Positions 7,304 through 16,671 of a DNA stretch of 37,613 bases are shown in pieces. Numbering within the stretch: the first letter of the stretch is position 1; the number at the start of each line of letters is the position of its first letter. A program made the translations under genes and the position numbers. Source of the stretch: Tepidimonas sp. (GTDB lineage Bacteria > Pseudomonadota > Gammaproteobacteria > Burkholderiales > Burkholderiaceae_C); the NCBI RefSeq assembly GCF_029335975.1, contig NZ_JARJMT020000074.1:1-37613 (forward strand), in the 5' to 3' direction. The notes under the pieces were generated by a model. The model saw only the letters and a list, made by a program, of their open reading frames with translations, did not search any database and was not told the origin of the DNA.

Positions 7304-8086
7304 TTATTGCACCTTGGCCTTGCTGCGCAGCGATTCCTGGAACTCCGCCAGGCGCTGCTGTTGCAATTGCTGCTGAAGCTGCGGCTTGATGTCCTCCAGC
7401 GGGGGCAGTTGCGCCTTGCGCACATCATCGACGCGGATCACGTGCCAACCAAAGGAAGTCTTGACCGGGGTCGAGGTCGTCTCGCCTTTGGCCAGCTTGA
7501 CCATGGCTTGCGAGAACTCCGGTACGAACATGTCCGGCGTGGCCCAATCGAGGTCCCCGCCGTTGGCGCCGGAGCCGGGGTCTTTGGAGCGCTGCTTGGC
7601 CAGCTCCTCGAAGCGCGCGCCCTTGGCCAGTTCTGCGATGATGGCTTTGGCTTCGTCCTCGCTGCTGACCAGGATGTGCCGCGTCCGGTATTCCTGCCCG
7701 CTGGTGGCGTTGAGGCGCTCGTATTCGGCCTGGAGGTCGGCGTCCGTCACGGGGTGGCGGCGCTGGTAGTCGGCGAACAGTTCGCGAATCAATATCGTCT
7801 GGGTGGCCAGCTCGAGTTGGGCCTTGACCTCAGGCGAGCTGCGCAGGCCGCGCTTGTCAGCCTCTTGCACGAAGATCTCGCGCAGGATGGCTTCTTCGCG
7901 CAATTGTTGACGCACGGCATCATCCACCGGCCGCCCCGTGCGGGCGACTTGTTGCTCGAGCGCCTTGAGCCGCGCCAGAGGCACAGGCTTGCCGTTGACG
8001 ATGGCGACATTTTGGGCCAGAGCGGGCATGGCCAGCCCGAGCGCCAGGCTCGTGGCGATGGCCACGCGCGACAACACATTGTTCAT
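7304..8086 (-). CDS. Periplasmic parvulin-type peptidylprolyl isomerase
   Basis: A 260-residue protein with a signal peptide (1-24, cleavage after PALA before QNV). An N-terminal helical SurA/PrsA-like chaperone region (about 25-130) precedes a parvulin PPIase domain (about 133-225) that begins YRTRHILVSSEDEAKAII and contains GANGGDLDW, FVPEFSQAM and TSFGWHVIRVDD. The C-terminus is Gln-rich (LQQQLQQQRL). Such proteins assist folding of secreted and outer-membrane proteins. It is the last gene of the msrB-yciB-bolA unit, 62 bp after the bolA-like gene. I assign the family with confidence but not the individual client proteins. Confidence 0.9.
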   Translation of the reverse strand: MNNVLSRVAIATSLALGLAMPALAQNVAIVNGKPVPLARLKALEQQVARTGRPVDDAVRQQLREEAILREIFVQEADKRGLRSSPEVKAQLELATQTILIRELFADYQRRHPVTDADLQAEYERLNATSGQEYRTRHILVSSEDEAKAIIAELAKGARFEELAKQRSKDPGSGANGGDLDWATPDMFVPEFSQAMVKLAKGETTSTPVKTSFGWHVIRVDDVRKAQLPPLEDIKPQLQQQLQQQRLAEFQESLRSKAKVQ

Positions 8087-8148
8087 GGGAGAGGTATCCG
8101 ACAGAGAAATGGGAGCCTAGGAGAAAACCCACGGCGCGGCGACGACCA

Positions 8149-8430
8149 TCAATCGCGCAGCACCTCGACGGTCAGCGCGTGCAGGCCTGCCGCAAATGCA
8201 GGCTGCAGCGCATCATACACAAGCCGGTGGGCGGCCACCCGGTTGAGCCCAGCCAGGGCAGGGGCCGCGATGCGTACCCGAAAATGCGTACCGTGGCCCA
8301 GGCCGTTGGCCCCCGCGTGGCCGGCATGGGCTGCGCTTTCGTCGATGACTTCCAGGCGCGTGGGGGACAGGGCGGCGCGCAGGGCTTGCGCCATGCTGTC
8401 GGCGGTGGGCCAAGCGTCAGTGGTTGTCAT
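8149..8430 (-). CDS. BolA family protein
   Basis: A 93-residue BolA-like protein with the family pattern: an N-terminal helix (MAQALRAAL), then [14 protein letters not shown] (25-38), HFRVRI and the recognition-helix region [18 protein letters not shown]. BolA proteins pair with monothiol glutaredoxins in iron-sulfur trafficking, and some act as regulators. The start at 8430 overlaps the yciB stop by ATGA, indicating coupling. The order yciB-bolA-isomerase is common in Burkholderiales. A longer upstream open frame is only an out-of-frame reading of yciB. Confidence 0.88.
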   Translation of the reverse strand: MTTTDAWPTADSMAQALRAALSPTRLEVIDESAAHAGHAGANGLGHGTHFRVRIAAPALAGLNRVAAHRLVYDALQPAFAAGLHALTVEVLRD

Positions 8431-8960
8431 GCAGTATCGTCCCCAAGATGGCGGGCGACGTAGAAGCCTTGGCCGACCAAAAACAGCACCGGAAATACGT
8501 AGCCCCAAAGTTTGAAGTCCACCCACGCATCGGTGGAAAAATACGCCGCGACGTAGGCGTTGATGGCCGCCATGAATCCGCAGTAGCCAATCCAGGCCAG
8601 GGTAAGGCGCGACCACACGGGCGCCGGCAATTTGAGCTGGCTGCCCAGCAGCAGCTGGAGCATGTTTCTTTTCCAAATCCACAGAGCCGCCGCCAGCGCC
8701 AGCGCCATGGCGCCGTAGAGCACGGTTGGCTTCCATTTGATGAAGCGCTCGTCTTGCAGCGCCAGGGTGAGGGCCCCAAACACCAGCACCAGCGCCAGGG
8801 TGACCTTCTGCACGGTTTGCAGGCGGCGGTCAATGGCATAGATCAGGCCCATCTGCACCACAGTGGCGACCATCAGCACAGCGGTGGCCGCATAGATGCC
8901 GTGCCACTTGTAGGCGACGAAGAAGAGCGCGATCGGAAAAAAGTCGATCAGCAAACGCAT
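8427..8960 (-). CDS. yciB: Inner-membrane septation protein A family (YciB)
   Basis: A 177-residue protein with five or six membrane helices. Family marks are the N-terminal [15 protein letters not shown] (4-18), the central KWKPTVLYG, and near the end [20 protein letters not shown]. YciB/IspZ proteins sit in the inner membrane and are linked to cell envelope synthesis and septation. The start at 8960 gives the usual length and N-terminus; an upstream in-frame ATG at 9008 would place about 16 extra polar residues before it and overlap msrB. It is 37 bp downstream of msrB and overlaps bolA. Confidence 0.92.
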   Translation of the reverse strand: MRLLIDFFPIALFFVAYKWHGIYAATAVLMVATVVQMGLIYAIDRRLQTVQKVTLALVLVFGALTLALQDERFIKWKPTVLYGAMALALAAALWIWKRNMLQLLLGSQLKLPAPVWSRLTLAWIGYCGFMAAINAYVAAYFSTDAWVDFKLWGYVFPVLFLVGQGFYVARHLGDDTA

Positions 8961-8997
8961 GGGTAGATTATGGCGGCTCAGTGGTACAGCTGCGGGC

Positions 8998-9417
8998 TTA
9001 CAGTGCAAGCCATTGCAACGCGGCCGAGTTCATGCAAAAGCGCAGGCCCGTCGGCGGAGGGCCGTCATCGAACACATGACCCAGGTGGGCGCCGCAGCCG
9101 GCACACAGCGTTTCGATGCGGACCATGCCGTGGCTGCGGTCCAGCCGTTCCACGATGGCGCCCGGGCGTGCCCGCCAGAAGCTGGGCCAGCCGCAGCCGG
9201 CGTCGAATTTGGTGTCGCTGTCGAACAGGTGGGTGCCGCAAGCGACACAGTGGTAGCGGCCGGGTTGCCACCAGGTCTCGTAGCGGCCGCTGAAGGGGCG
9301 CTCCGTCGCGGCGCGGCGCGTCACCTCGAAGGCCAGCGGCTCGGCCTCGCCTCGGTCGATCTTGGCACGCAGCAGCTCGCGCCACTCATCGTCGGTCTTT
9401 GCCAGGGGGAATTCCAT
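8998..9417 (-). CDS. msrB: Peptide-methionine (R)-S-oxide reductase
   Basis: A 139-residue MsrB that reduces methionine-R-sulfoxide in proteins. Zinc-binding CxxC pairs are Cys57/Cys60 and Cys105/Cys108. The catalytic Cys128 is in the RFCMNSAAL motif and a possible resolving Cys75 lies in AGCGWPSF. The start at 9417 is placed because GAAGGA ends about 5 bases upstream; an ATG six bases earlier (9423) overlaps that site. It leads the yciB-bolA-isomerase unit. Much longer open frames upstream are not supported. Confidence 0.94.
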   Translation of the reverse strand: MEFPLAKTDDEWRELLRAKIDRGEAEPLAFEVTRRAATERPFSGRYETWWQPGRYHCVACGTHLFDSDTKFDAGCGWPSFWRARPGAIVERLDRSHGMVRIETLCAGCGAHLGHVFDDGPPPTGLRFCMNSAALQWLAL

Positions 9418-9488
9418 GGTCATCCTTCGAGCAGAAGCGGTCGCATTATCCGATACGGGCCATCGCCGGCGCGGCGCGTGCGGGAGGC

Positions 9489-10172
9489 TTACCCGCTGTG
9501 GACGAGCAGCGTCTGCAGCGCGTCGGGCTGAAGCACATCGACCCGACTGAACTCCAACGAAATCCAGCCGTTCGCCTCGAACGCCTTGAGCACCCGGTTG
9601 ATGGTCTGCCGCGACAGGCCGGCAAGATGGCCCAAGTCCTCTTGAGACAGGGTGATTTTGCGCACGCCCGCGCCGCAGAACATGGTCAGGTACTGTGCCA
9701 CCCGTTCCTCGGGCGAGCGCAGCCGACCGGCTTCGATGGCGGTCATGGCTTGCCCCAGCCGCAGGTTCAGCCGCTCGATGAGGTAGTGGTTGAACGGCAG
9801 GCTGGTGCGATAGAGCGTTTGGAAATGGGGCAGTGGCATCCCGATCAGGGTGGTGTCGCGCAGCGCTACCACATCGTAGCGCCACAGGCCGCCATGGAGT
9901 ACCGTGCCCTCGCCAAACCAATCACCCGCAGGCACGCCCAGAAAGGCCGATATGCGGCCGTCGGGGCCCTCGGTCTGCAATTTGGCCATGCCCGACAGCA
10001 CCGCCCACCAAGCATCCACCGGCGTGCCCCGGCGGATCAGCAGCTCGCCCCGGCTGGCCCGCTGCATGAGCATGGTGTCGACCAGTGTCTGCCGCATGCT
10101 GCCCTCCAGCGACCCGAACCACGGCTGCTGGGACAGAAATACACGGGCGGGACTGCGGGCGTCGAGGGTCAT
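9489..10172 (-). CDS. Crp/Fnr family transcriptional regulator
   Basis: A 227-residue regulator with a cyclic-nucleotide-binding-like beta-roll (about 15-135; note [21 protein letters not shown] and [10 protein letters not shown]), a long dimer helix, and a C-terminal winged helix (about 165-215) with [20 protein letters not shown]. There is no N-terminal cysteine cluster, so it is not an FNR-type iron-sulfur sensor; the effector is unknown. It diverges from the acyl-CoA ligase gene 175 bp away and so may control that gene or itself. The ribosome-binding site is weak. I see no clear TTGAT-type or TGTGA-type palindrome between the two genes. Confidence 0.88.
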   Translation of the reverse strand: MTLDARSPARVFLSQQPWFGSLEGSMRQTLVDTMLMQRASRGELLIRRGTPVDAWWAVLSGMAKLQTEGPDGRISAFLGVPAGDWFGEGTVLHGGLWRYDVVALRDTTLIGMPLPHFQTLYRTSLPFNHYLIERLNLRLGQAMTAIEAGRLRSPEERVAQYLTMFCGAGVRKITLSQEDLGHLAGLSRQTINRVLKAFEANGWISLEFSRVDVLQPDALQTLLVHSG

Positions 10173-10347
10173 GGCGGGCGGTGGCAGTGGCTGCGTGTCG
10201 GGGCTGTCGGAGAGGCGACAAATTGTGTGGGGTCTGCGGGTTTGTCAGGAGGACGGGGGCGAGGCCGGCTTGCGATAGTCGTAAGCTTAACGGGTCAGCG
10301 CAATTTTGGTGCTGTCTCAACCACCCGTTTCACGAGGAGAGCCTTCC

Positions 10348-11985
10348 ATGCTGGGCTTGATGCAAGACCGCCCTTTGCTCATTTCAGATCTGATCGAACA
10401 CGCCGCACGCCACCACGGCGATGTCGAGATCGTCTCGCGCCGCGTCGAGGGTGACATCCACCGCACGACCTACGGCGAGGCCGCAGGGCGTGCCCGCCAA
10501 CTGGCGCGCGCCCTGGATGCGATGGGCATCGGCCCTGGCGAGCGGGTGGCCACCCTGGCCTGGAACGGCTATCGGCACTTCGAAATGTACTTTGGCATCA
10601 GCGGCTCCGGCCGGGTGCTGCACACCATCAACCCGCGGCTGCTGCCCGAGCAGATCGCCTGGATCGTCAACCACGCCGAAGACCGCGTGCTGGCGTTCGA
10701 CATGACGTTCTGGCCCATCGTCAAGGGCATTCACGACAAATGCCCGACCGTCCAGCGCTGGGTGGCGCTGTGCGACGACGCAAACCTGGCGCGGCTGACG
10801 GCGGATGGCACTATTCCCAACCTGGTCAGCTACGAGTCGTGGATTGACCCCCATCCAAGTACCTACGACTGGCCGCGCTTTTCCGACGACACGGCCAGCA
10901 GCATGTGCTACACCAGTGGCACCACCGGGCACCCGAAGGCGGCGCTGTACAGCCACAAATCCACCATCCTGCATGCCTACGCCTCGGCGCTGCCAGATGT
11001 GATGTGTCTGAGCGCGCGCGACGCCGTGCTGCCCGTGGTGCCGATGTTCCATGTCAATGCCTGGGGCATCCCGTACTCGGCGGCGGCCATCGGGTGCAAG
11101 CTGGTGTTTCCCGGCGGGCAGCTCGACGGCAAATCGGTCTACGAGTTGCTGGAGTCCGAGCGGGTGACCTTTGCCGCTGGCGTGCCGACCGTTTGGCAGA
11201 TGCTGCTGGCCCACATGGGGGCGCACGGATTGCGCTTGCCGGCACTCAAGCGCACGGTCATCGGCGGCTCGGCCTGTCCGCCGGCGATGATCAGCGCCTT
11301 TCGCGAGCAGTACGGTGTGGAGGTGCTGCACGCCTGGGGCATGACGGAGTTGAGCCCACTGGGCACGCTGTGCACGCTGAAGAACAAACACCTGGCGCTG
11401 CCTGAGGAGGAGCAGATGAAGATCCGCCTCAAGCAGGGGCGGGCGATCTTTGGCATCGACATGAAGATCGTCGATGCCGACGGGCGCGAGCTGCCGTGGG
11501 ACGGTGTGACCCAGGGCGAACTCATGGTGCGCGGCCCCTGGGTGATCCGCGACTACTACCGCAGCGACAAGCCGAGCCCGCTGGTGGACGGGTGGTTTCC
11601 GACCGGTGACGTGGCCACCATCGACGCCGACGGGTACATGCAGATCACCGACCGCAGCATGGACGTCATCAAGTCGGGCGGCGAGTGGATCAGCTCGATC
11701 GACGTCGAGAACATCGCCATGGCCCACCCGGCGATCCTGATGGCGGCCTGTATCGGCGTCAAACATCCCAAGTGGGACGAACGCCCGATTGTCGTCGCGG
11801 TCAAAAAACCGGGCGCCGAGGTCACGCGCGAGGAGTTGCTGGCGTTTTACGAGGGCAAGCTCGCCAAGTGGCAGATCCCCGATGATGTGGTGTTCGTCGA
11901 TGCGATCCCGCTGGGTGCCACCGGCAAGATGCAAAAGGTCAAACTGCGCGAAATGCTGGCCGACTATCGCCTGCCAGGGCTTTGA
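10348..11985 (+). CDS. Acyl-CoA synthetase (fatty acid-CoA ligase, AlkK-like)
   Basis: A 545-residue AMP-forming acyl-CoA ligase. The ATP-binding P-loop [18 protein letters not shown] is at about 187-204. The A5 motif [12 protein letters not shown], the A7-A8 region [20 protein letters not shown] and the C-terminal catalytic lysine in TGKMQKVKL follow in order. It most resembles the medium/long-chain AlkK group. The start at 10348 has GAGGAG 7-12 bases upstream. It opens a same-strand run with the LivKHMGF transporter and beta-oxidation genes, so it probably activates the acid that the transporter imports. The chain length or ring structure of the substrate cannot be read from the sequence. 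Confidence 0.92.
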   Translation: MLGLMQDRPLLISDLIEHAARHHGDVEIVSRRVEGDIHRTTYGEAAGRARQLARALDAMGIGPGERVATLAWNGYRHFEMYFGISGSGRVLHTINPRLLPEQIAWIVNHAEDRVLAFDMTFWPIVKGIHDKCPTVQRWVALCDDANLARLTADGTIPNLVSYESWIDPHPSTYDWPRFSDDTASSMCYTSGTTGHPKAALYSHKSTILHAYASALPDVMCLSARDAVLPVVPMFHVNAWGIPYSAAAIGCKLVFPGGQLDGKSVYELLESERVTFAAGVPTVWQMLLAHMGAHGLRLPALKRTVIGGSACPPAMISAFREQYGVEVLHAWGMTELSPLGTLCTLKNKHLALPEEEQMKIRLKQGRAIFGIDMKIVDADGRELPWDGVTQGELMVRGPWVIRDYYRSDKPSPLVDGWFPTGDVATIDADGYMQITDRSMDVIKSGGEWISSIDVENIAMAHPAILMAACIGVKHPKWDERPIVVAVKKPGAEVTREELLAFYEGKLAKWQIPDDVVFVDAIPLGATGKMQKVKLREMLADYRLPGL

Positions 11986-12042
11986 GTCACTCGCCCCGCC
12001 GCGATGTATGAGTGTCACCCCGATGACAGTCGCCAAGGTGAT

Positions 12043-12084
12043 CCGTCTGCGGGGTTTCCCTGAACGGTGTGCGGCAACAGACGG
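12043..12084 (+). promoter_or_regulatory. Inverted repeat in the livK leader region
   Basis: CCGTCTG (12043-12049) and CAGACGG (12078-12084) are perfect 7-base inverted repeats flanking 28 bases, 45 bp before the livK start. It could be an operator with widely spaced half sites or a stem in the transcript. No T-run follows, so it is not an obvious terminator. Confidence 0.3.
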
Positions 12085-12128
12085 CTAAGCTCGATTCCGT
12101 TTCACCACCCATAAAAGGAGACAAGCGC

Positions 12129-13433
12129 ATGAAGTTCGCATTCAAGACCCTGACGGTGATCGCCATGGTTGGCCTGGCACTGACCGGCGTGGCGCAAGCG
12201 CAGAATGCGCGTCAGGCCAAGCGTGAGCAGGCCTCCGCCGCGGCGAACGCCCCGCTGGCGGGGCAGACCGTCAAGATCGCCTGGATCGACCCACTGTCGG
12301 GCTTGATGGCGCCGGTGGGCTCCAATCAGGTCAAGAGCTTCCAGTTCTTCGCCGAAAAATTCAGCGGCCCCAACCCGTACAACCCGGCGGGCGTCAAGTG
12401 GGAGGTGGTGGCGTTTGACAACAAACTCAGCCCCTCCGAGACCCTGACGGCGCTGCAGTCCGCTATCGACCAGGGCATCCGCTACATCACGCAGGGCAAT
12501 GGCTCGTCGGTGGCCGGTGCGCTGATCGAAGCGGTAGCACGGCACAACGCGCGCAATCCAGGCAAAGAAGTCGTCTTCCTCAACCACTCGGCGGTCGATC
12601 CCGACTTCACCAACAGCAAGTGCAACTATTGGCATTTCCGCTTTGACGCCGACACCTCGATGAAGATGGAGGCGCTGACCACCTTCATGAAGGACCAGCC
12701 CGACATCAAGAAGGTTTATCTGCTCAACCAAAACTATTCACACGGCCACCAAGTGGCGAAATACGCCAAGGAACTGCTGGCCCGCAAACGACCGGATGTC
12801 CAAATCGTCGGCGAGGATTTGCACCCGCTGGCACAGGTGCGCGATTTTGCGCCCTACATTGCCAAGATCAAGGCATCCGGTGCGGATACGGTCATCACGG
12901 GCAACTGGGGCTCTGATCTGGCGCTGCTGGTCAAAGCCGCTGTCGAAGGGGGATACACCGGCAAGTTCTACACCTACTACGCCGGGGTGAGCGGAACGCC
13001 GACGGCCTTGGGGGTTCAGGCCGAAGGCAAGGTCTACCAGGTGTCGTACAACCACTATCACATGGGCGGCGATATCCAGAAATGGCAGGAGGAATTTCAA
13101 AAGAAATTCAATGCCGATTTCTACACCGGATCCGTCATTCACATTTACCGCGCGCTGAGCGAGGCCATGGCCAAAGCCAAGTCCACCGATCCGGTCAAGG
13201 TCGCAAAGGAGCTGGAAGGGCTGAAATTCGTCAGCTACAATGGCGAAGTAGAAATGCGCAAGACTGATCACCAGTTGCAGCAGCCCCTCTACATCACCCG
13301 TTGGCAGAAGCTGGACGGAAAAACTCTGACCTACAGTGTGGAGAACACCGGGATGACCCTGGCCTTGGTCAAAGAGTTTCCCGCCTACGTCTCCAGCACG
13401 CCCACCAGTTGCGCCATGCAGCGGCCCAACTGA
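12129..13433 (+). CDS. HAAT-family ABC transporter substrate-binding protein (LivK-like)
   Basis: A 434-residue periplasmic binding protein. Signal peptide about 1-25 (hydrophobic VIAMVGLALTGVAQA, then QNAR). The mature part has the two-lobe type I fold of leucine-binding proteins: VKIAWIDPLSGLMAPVG near 51-67, NGSSVAGALIEAVA, LLNQNYSHGHQVAKYAKELL, and GADTVITGNWGSDLALLVKAA. The start at 12129 has AAAGGAG 10-16 bases upstream. It heads the transporter genes livHMGF. Although the family is named for branched-chain amino acids, related proteins bind aromatic and aliphatic acids. With an acyl-CoA ligase just upstream and beta-oxidation genes downstream, a carboxylic acid ligand is likelier. Confidence 0.9.
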   Translation: MKFAFKTLTVIAMVGLALTGVAQAQNARQAKREQASAAANAPLAGQTVKIAWIDPLSGLMAPVGSNQVKSFQFFAEKFSGPNPYNPAGVKWEVVAFDNKLSPSETLTALQSAIDQGIRYITQGNGSSVAGALIEAVARHNARNPGKEVVFLNHSAVDPDFTNSKCNYWHFRFDADTSMKMEALTTFMKDQPDIKKVYLLNQNYSHGHQVAKYAKELLARKRPDVQIVGEDLHPLAQVRDFAPYIAKIKASGADTVITGNWGSDLALLVKAAVEGGYTGKFYTYYAGVSGTPTALGVQAEGKVYQVSYNHYHMGGDIQKWQEEFQKKFNADFYTGSVIHIYRALSEAMAKAKSTDPVKVAKELEGLKFVSYNGEVEMRKTDHQLQQPLYITRWQKLDGKTLTYSVENTGMTLALVKEFPAYVSSTPTSCAMQRPN

Positions 13434-13450
13434 AGCGAAAGGGGGCGTGC

Positions 13451-13464
13451 TGGACTGTTGTCCA
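13451..13464 (+). other. Small hairpin between binding protein and permease genes
   Basis: TGGAC (13451-13455), TGTT loop, GTCCA (13460-13464) make a short stem in the 71-bp gap after livK. Hairpins here often protect the binding-protein end of the transcript and reduce read-through, giving more binding protein than permease. The stem is short, so this is tentative. Confidence 0.3.
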
Positions 13465-13504
13465 CCGCCGCCTTCCATCGACCCTTTGATGTGAAGCTCC
13501 TGCC

Positions 13505-14521
13505 ATGGAATTCGTCATCGTTTCCCTGCTCAACGGGGTGAGCTATGGGCTGCTGCTGTTCATGCTCAGCTCCGGACTGACCCTGATCTTTTCCATGATG
13601 GGGGTGCTCAATTTCGCCCATGCGAGCTTTTACATGTTAGGGGCGTACTTCGGTTATTCCCTGTCCGGTGTCCTGGGTTTTTGGCCGGCGCTGCTGATCA
13701 GCCCCGTGCTGGTCGGGGTGGCCGGGGCGCTGTTCGAGAAGTACAGCCTGCGCAAGGTGCACAAATTTGGCCATGTGCCGGAGCTGTTGATCACCTTTGG
13801 CTTGTCGTACGTGGTGCTGGAGCTGGTGCAGCTCGTCTGGGGCCGCACGGCAGTCGATTTCCGCCCGCCAGAGCTCCTTCAGGGGCCCGCCTTCACCCTC
13901 ATCCACACAGCGCAGGACACGATGGCTTTCACCTGGGGGCGCGCGGCGGCGGAGTTGTGCCAAGGCGCGGTGTGCACGCCGTTCCCGGCCACGCGGGCTT
14001 TCATGATGCTGGTGGCGGTGGGGATGCTGGTTGGCTTGTGGCTGCTCATCACCCGCACCCGTGTGGGGCTGGTCATCCAAGCGGCGCTGAGTCACCCGCA
14101 CATGGTGGAGGCGCTGGGGCACAACGTGCCGCGCGTGTTCATGATGGTGTTCGGGGCCGGCACGGGGCTGGCGGGTCTGGCCGGCGTGATCGGTGGCAGC
14201 ACCTTCGTGACGGAGCCGGCCATGGCGGCGACGCTGGGTTCGCTGGTGTTTGCGGTGGTGGTGATTGGCGGTCTGGGGTCGTTGCCTGGGGCCTTTCTCG
14301 CGTCGCTGCTGATTGGCGTGATCCAGACCTTCGCAGTGGCGATGGACCACTCGATCGGGTCGCTGCTGGAGGGGCTGGGCCTGGCCCTGTCGGAGTCGAT
14401 GCGCCACAAGGATTTCCTGCGGCTGACGCTGTCACAGGTGGCGCCGGTGCTGCCCTATCTGTTCCTCGTGCTGATTCTGATCTTCCGTCCCAAGGGATTG
14501 TTGGGTACGCGCGACCACTGA
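13505..14521 (+). CDS. livH: HAAT-family ABC transporter permease (LivH-like)
   Basis: A 338-residue inner-membrane permease. It starts with the family motif FVIVSLLNGVSYGLLLFMLS and SGLTLIFSMMGVLNFAHASF (about 22-41), and later shows VFAVVVIGGLGSLPGAFLAS, the conserved cytoplasmic coupling region that contacts the ATPases. About eight membrane helices are visible. A longer loop (about 115-155) with two cysteines (ELCQGAVCTP) faces the periplasm. It pairs with the LivM-like permease downstream. Confidence 0.92.
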   Translation: MEFVIVSLLNGVSYGLLLFMLSSGLTLIFSMMGVLNFAHASFYMLGAYFGYSLSGVLGFWPALLISPVLVGVAGALFEKYSLRKVHKFGHVPELLITFGLSYVVLELVQLVWGRTAVDFRPPELLQGPAFTLIHTAQDTMAFTWGRAAAELCQGAVCTPFPATRAFMMLVAVGMLVGLWLLITRTRVGLVIQAALSHPHMVEALGHNVPRVFMMVFGAGTGLAGLAGVIGGSTFVTEPAMAATLGSLVFAVVVIGGLGSLPGAFLASLLIGVIQTFAVAMDHSIGSLLEGLGLALSESMRHKDFLRLTLSQVAPVLPYLFLVLILIFRPKGLLGTRDH

Positions 14522-14540
14522 TCCCTGTGAGGCGAGAACC

Positions 14541-15833
14541 ATGAGCAAGGCTTACTACCAGTTCAAGCCCTACAACGTCGGGCGCTGGATCATCTGGACC
14601 CTGTTTGCGCTGGTGCTGCTGTTGGCGCCGCAGGTGTTTACCAGCAACCTGTCGATCAGCATGTTGGCGCAGATGGGCATCGCCATCATCGCTTGCCTGT
14701 CGTACAACCTGCTGCTCGGCCAAGGCGGCATGCTCAGCTTCGGCCATGCGGTCTACAGCGGGCTGGGCGCTTACGTGGCCATCCACACGCTGCTCAAGGT
14801 GTCCGCAGGGGAAATGGCGGTGCCGGTGTCGCTGATACCGCTGATCGGGGGCGTGGCGGGCCTTTTCTTCGCCATGCTTTTTGGCTACGTCACCACCAAA
14901 AAGTCGGGTACCCCTTTTGCCATGATCACGCTCGGTGTGGGCGAGCTGGTGTTCGCACTGTCGTTGATGTTTTCGGATTTCTTCGGAGGCGAGGCGGGTA
15001 TCAGCGCAAACCGCGTGGTCGGCGACCCGGTGCTGGGCATCACCTTCGGCCCAGCGGTGCAGGTGTACTACCTCATCGCCATCTACACCTTTGTGTGCGT
15101 GGCGGCCATGTACGCCTTTACCCGCACACCGCTCGGGCGCATCCTGAATGCCGTGCGCGACAACCCGGAGCGGGTGGAGTTCATCGGCTACAACACCCAG
15201 GTCGTGCGCTACCTGGCGTTCATGATTGCCGGATTCTTCGCCGGCATCGCGGGCGGCTTGGGTGCGATCCAGTTCGAGATCGTCACGGCCGAGGTGGTGG
15301 GGCCGGTGCGATCGGGCGCCTATTTGCTGTTCACCTTTTTGGGCGGGGCGACGTTTTTCTTCGGGCCCATCATCGGCGGCGTGCTGATGGTGCTGGCGCT
15401 CGTGCTGCTGTCCGAGCTGACGAAAGCCTGGCTGCTGTACCTGGGGCTGGTGTTTTTGTTCATGGTGATGTATGCGCCGGGTGGCATCGCCAGCCTGATC
15501 ATGATGAATCTGCGGGTGGCAGCGTTTGGTCGGCTGCGCGAGCTGTGGGTCAGCTACCTGGCCCTGGCCGTGACGGGGCTGGTGGCCCTGTTGGGGGCGG
15601 GCGGCGTCATCGAGATGGTGTACCACCTGCAGCTCAATGCGGCGATCGGCCCCGAGGTGAAGTACTTGGGCGCGATGCTCAACACCGCAGCGCTCGAGAG
15701 CTGGTTTGGCTCGGTGTTCGTGATGCTGACGGGCATCGGCCTGTTCGAGGTGACACGCCGGCAGTTCCGCGAGCACTGGAGCGAGATTCAGATCGACATC
15801 GAAAAGGAAATCAAACGGCGGGAGATGGCCTGA
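14541..15833 (+). CDS. livM: HAAT-family ABC transporter permease (LivM-like)
   Basis: A 430-residue second permease. The N-terminal helices are followed by SYNLLLGQGGMLSFGHAVYS (about 53-72), LGVGELVFALSLMFSDFFGG, and the coupling region PLGRILNAVRDNPERVEFIG near 200-220. The C-terminal half has further hydrophobic helices, including LLGAGGVIEMVYHLQLNA, giving a protein at the long end of the family's range. It follows livH by 19 bp and precedes livG by one base, so the genes are one operon. Confidence 0.92.
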   Translation: MSKAYYQFKPYNVGRWIIWTLFALVLLLAPQVFTSNLSISMLAQMGIAIIACLSYNLLLGQGGMLSFGHAVYSGLGAYVAIHTLLKVSAGEMAVPVSLIPLIGGVAGLFFAMLFGYVTTKKSGTPFAMITLGVGELVFALSLMFSDFFGGEAGISANRVVGDPVLGITFGPAVQVYYLIAIYTFVCVAAMYAFTRTPLGRILNAVRDNPERVEFIGYNTQVVRYLAFMIAGFFAGIAGGLGAIQFEIVTAEVVGPVRSGAYLLFTFLGGATFFFGPIIGGVLMVLALVLLSELTKAWLLYLGLVFLFMVMYAPGGIASLIMMNLRVAAFGRLRELWVSYLALAVTGLVALLGAGGVIEMVYHLQLNAAIGPEVKYLGAMLNTAALESWFGSVFVMLTGIGLFEVTRRQFREHWSEIQIDIEKEIKRREMA

Positions 15834-15834
15834 C

Positions 15835-16635
15835 ATGCATCCCACCCCCAACCCCTTGGACATCCCTGTGCTGGAGCTGCGCAACGTCTGGAAGCGCTTT
15901 GGCAAGACCGAAATCATCCGCGGCGCCAATCTGGCGGTGCGCGCCGGCGAGCGCGTCGCGGTCATCGGGCCCAACGGCGCCGGCAAGTCCACGCTGTTCA
16001 ACCTGATCAGCGGGCGCTTCGAGCCCTCCAGCGGCGAGATCCTACTCAACGGCCAGCGCATCGACGGCAAAAAGCCTTTTCAGATCAACCGGTTGGGGCT
16101 GAGTCGCAGCTTTCAGATCACCAACATCTTCCCCAAGCTCAGCGTATTCGAGAATCTGCGCTGCGGGGTGCTGTGGAGCCTGGGCTACCGCTATACCTTT
16201 CTGAGGTTTCTGGCCGATTTGGACGATGCCAATGAGCGCGCCGAGCAACTGCTGGATCGCATTGGGCTGCACAAAAAGCGTGACACCCTGGCGATGAACC
16301 TGACCTATGCCGAGCAGCGCGCGCTGGAGATCGGCATCACCATCGCCGGTGGTGCCAACGTGATCTTGCTCGACGAACCCACCGCGGGCATGAGCAAGAG
16401 CGAGACGCGGCGCTTCATCGAGCTCATCCGCGAGGTGACGCAGGGCAAGACGCTGCTGACCGTGGAGCATGACATGGGTGTCGTGTTCGGTTTGGCCGAC
16501 CGCATCGCCGTCGTCGTGTATGGCGAGGTGATCGCCTTCGACACGCCCGAGGCGGTCAAGAACAATCCGCGCGTGCAAGAGGCCTACCTGGGCTCGGTGC
16601 TGGCCGAGCAGCAGGCCGCCGAAGCCGCGCACTGA
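15835..16635 (+). CDS. livG: ABC transporter ATPase (LivG-like) with atypical signature motif
   Basis: A 266-residue cytoplasmic ATPase. Walker A is intact (GPNGAGKST, Lys51), as are Walker B VILLDEP and the H-loop TVEHDMGVVF. The ABC signature, LAYGQ in E. coli LivG and LSGGQ in general, reads LTYAE at 156-160, so the key fourth-position Gly is Ala159 and Gln is Glu160. In a LivG/LivF heterodimer this motif completes the ATP site built on LivF's Walker A, which is itself changed. The long segment after Walker B matches the LivG subfamily. The start ATG follows the livM stop by one base. Confidence 0.92.
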   Translation: MHPTPNPLDIPVLELRNVWKRFGKTEIIRGANLAVRAGERVAVIGPNGAGKSTLFNLISGRFEPSSGEILLNGQRIDGKKPFQINRLGLSRSFQITNIFPKLSVFENLRCGVLWSLGYRYTFLRFLADLDDANERAEQLLDRIGLHKKRDTLAMNLTYAEQRALEIGITIAGGANVILLDEPTAGMSKSETRRFIELIREVTQGKTLLTVEHDMGVVFGLADRIAVVVYGEVIAFDTPEAVKNNPRVQEAYLGSVLAEQQAAEAAH

Positions 16636-16671
16636 GCCGCGACGCGGCGCCGCAACCCCCTTCGCTCCACC

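Noticed and set aside
9418-9921. Long upstream extension of msrB
   Set aside because: It overlaps the Crp/Fnr gene on the same strand in another frame and does not resemble MsrB; a ribosome-binding site precedes 9417.
10173-10347. Crp/Fnr binding palindrome between the regulator and the acyl-CoA ligase
   Set aside because: No TTGAT-N4-ATCAA or TGTGA-N6-TCACA pair could be seen.
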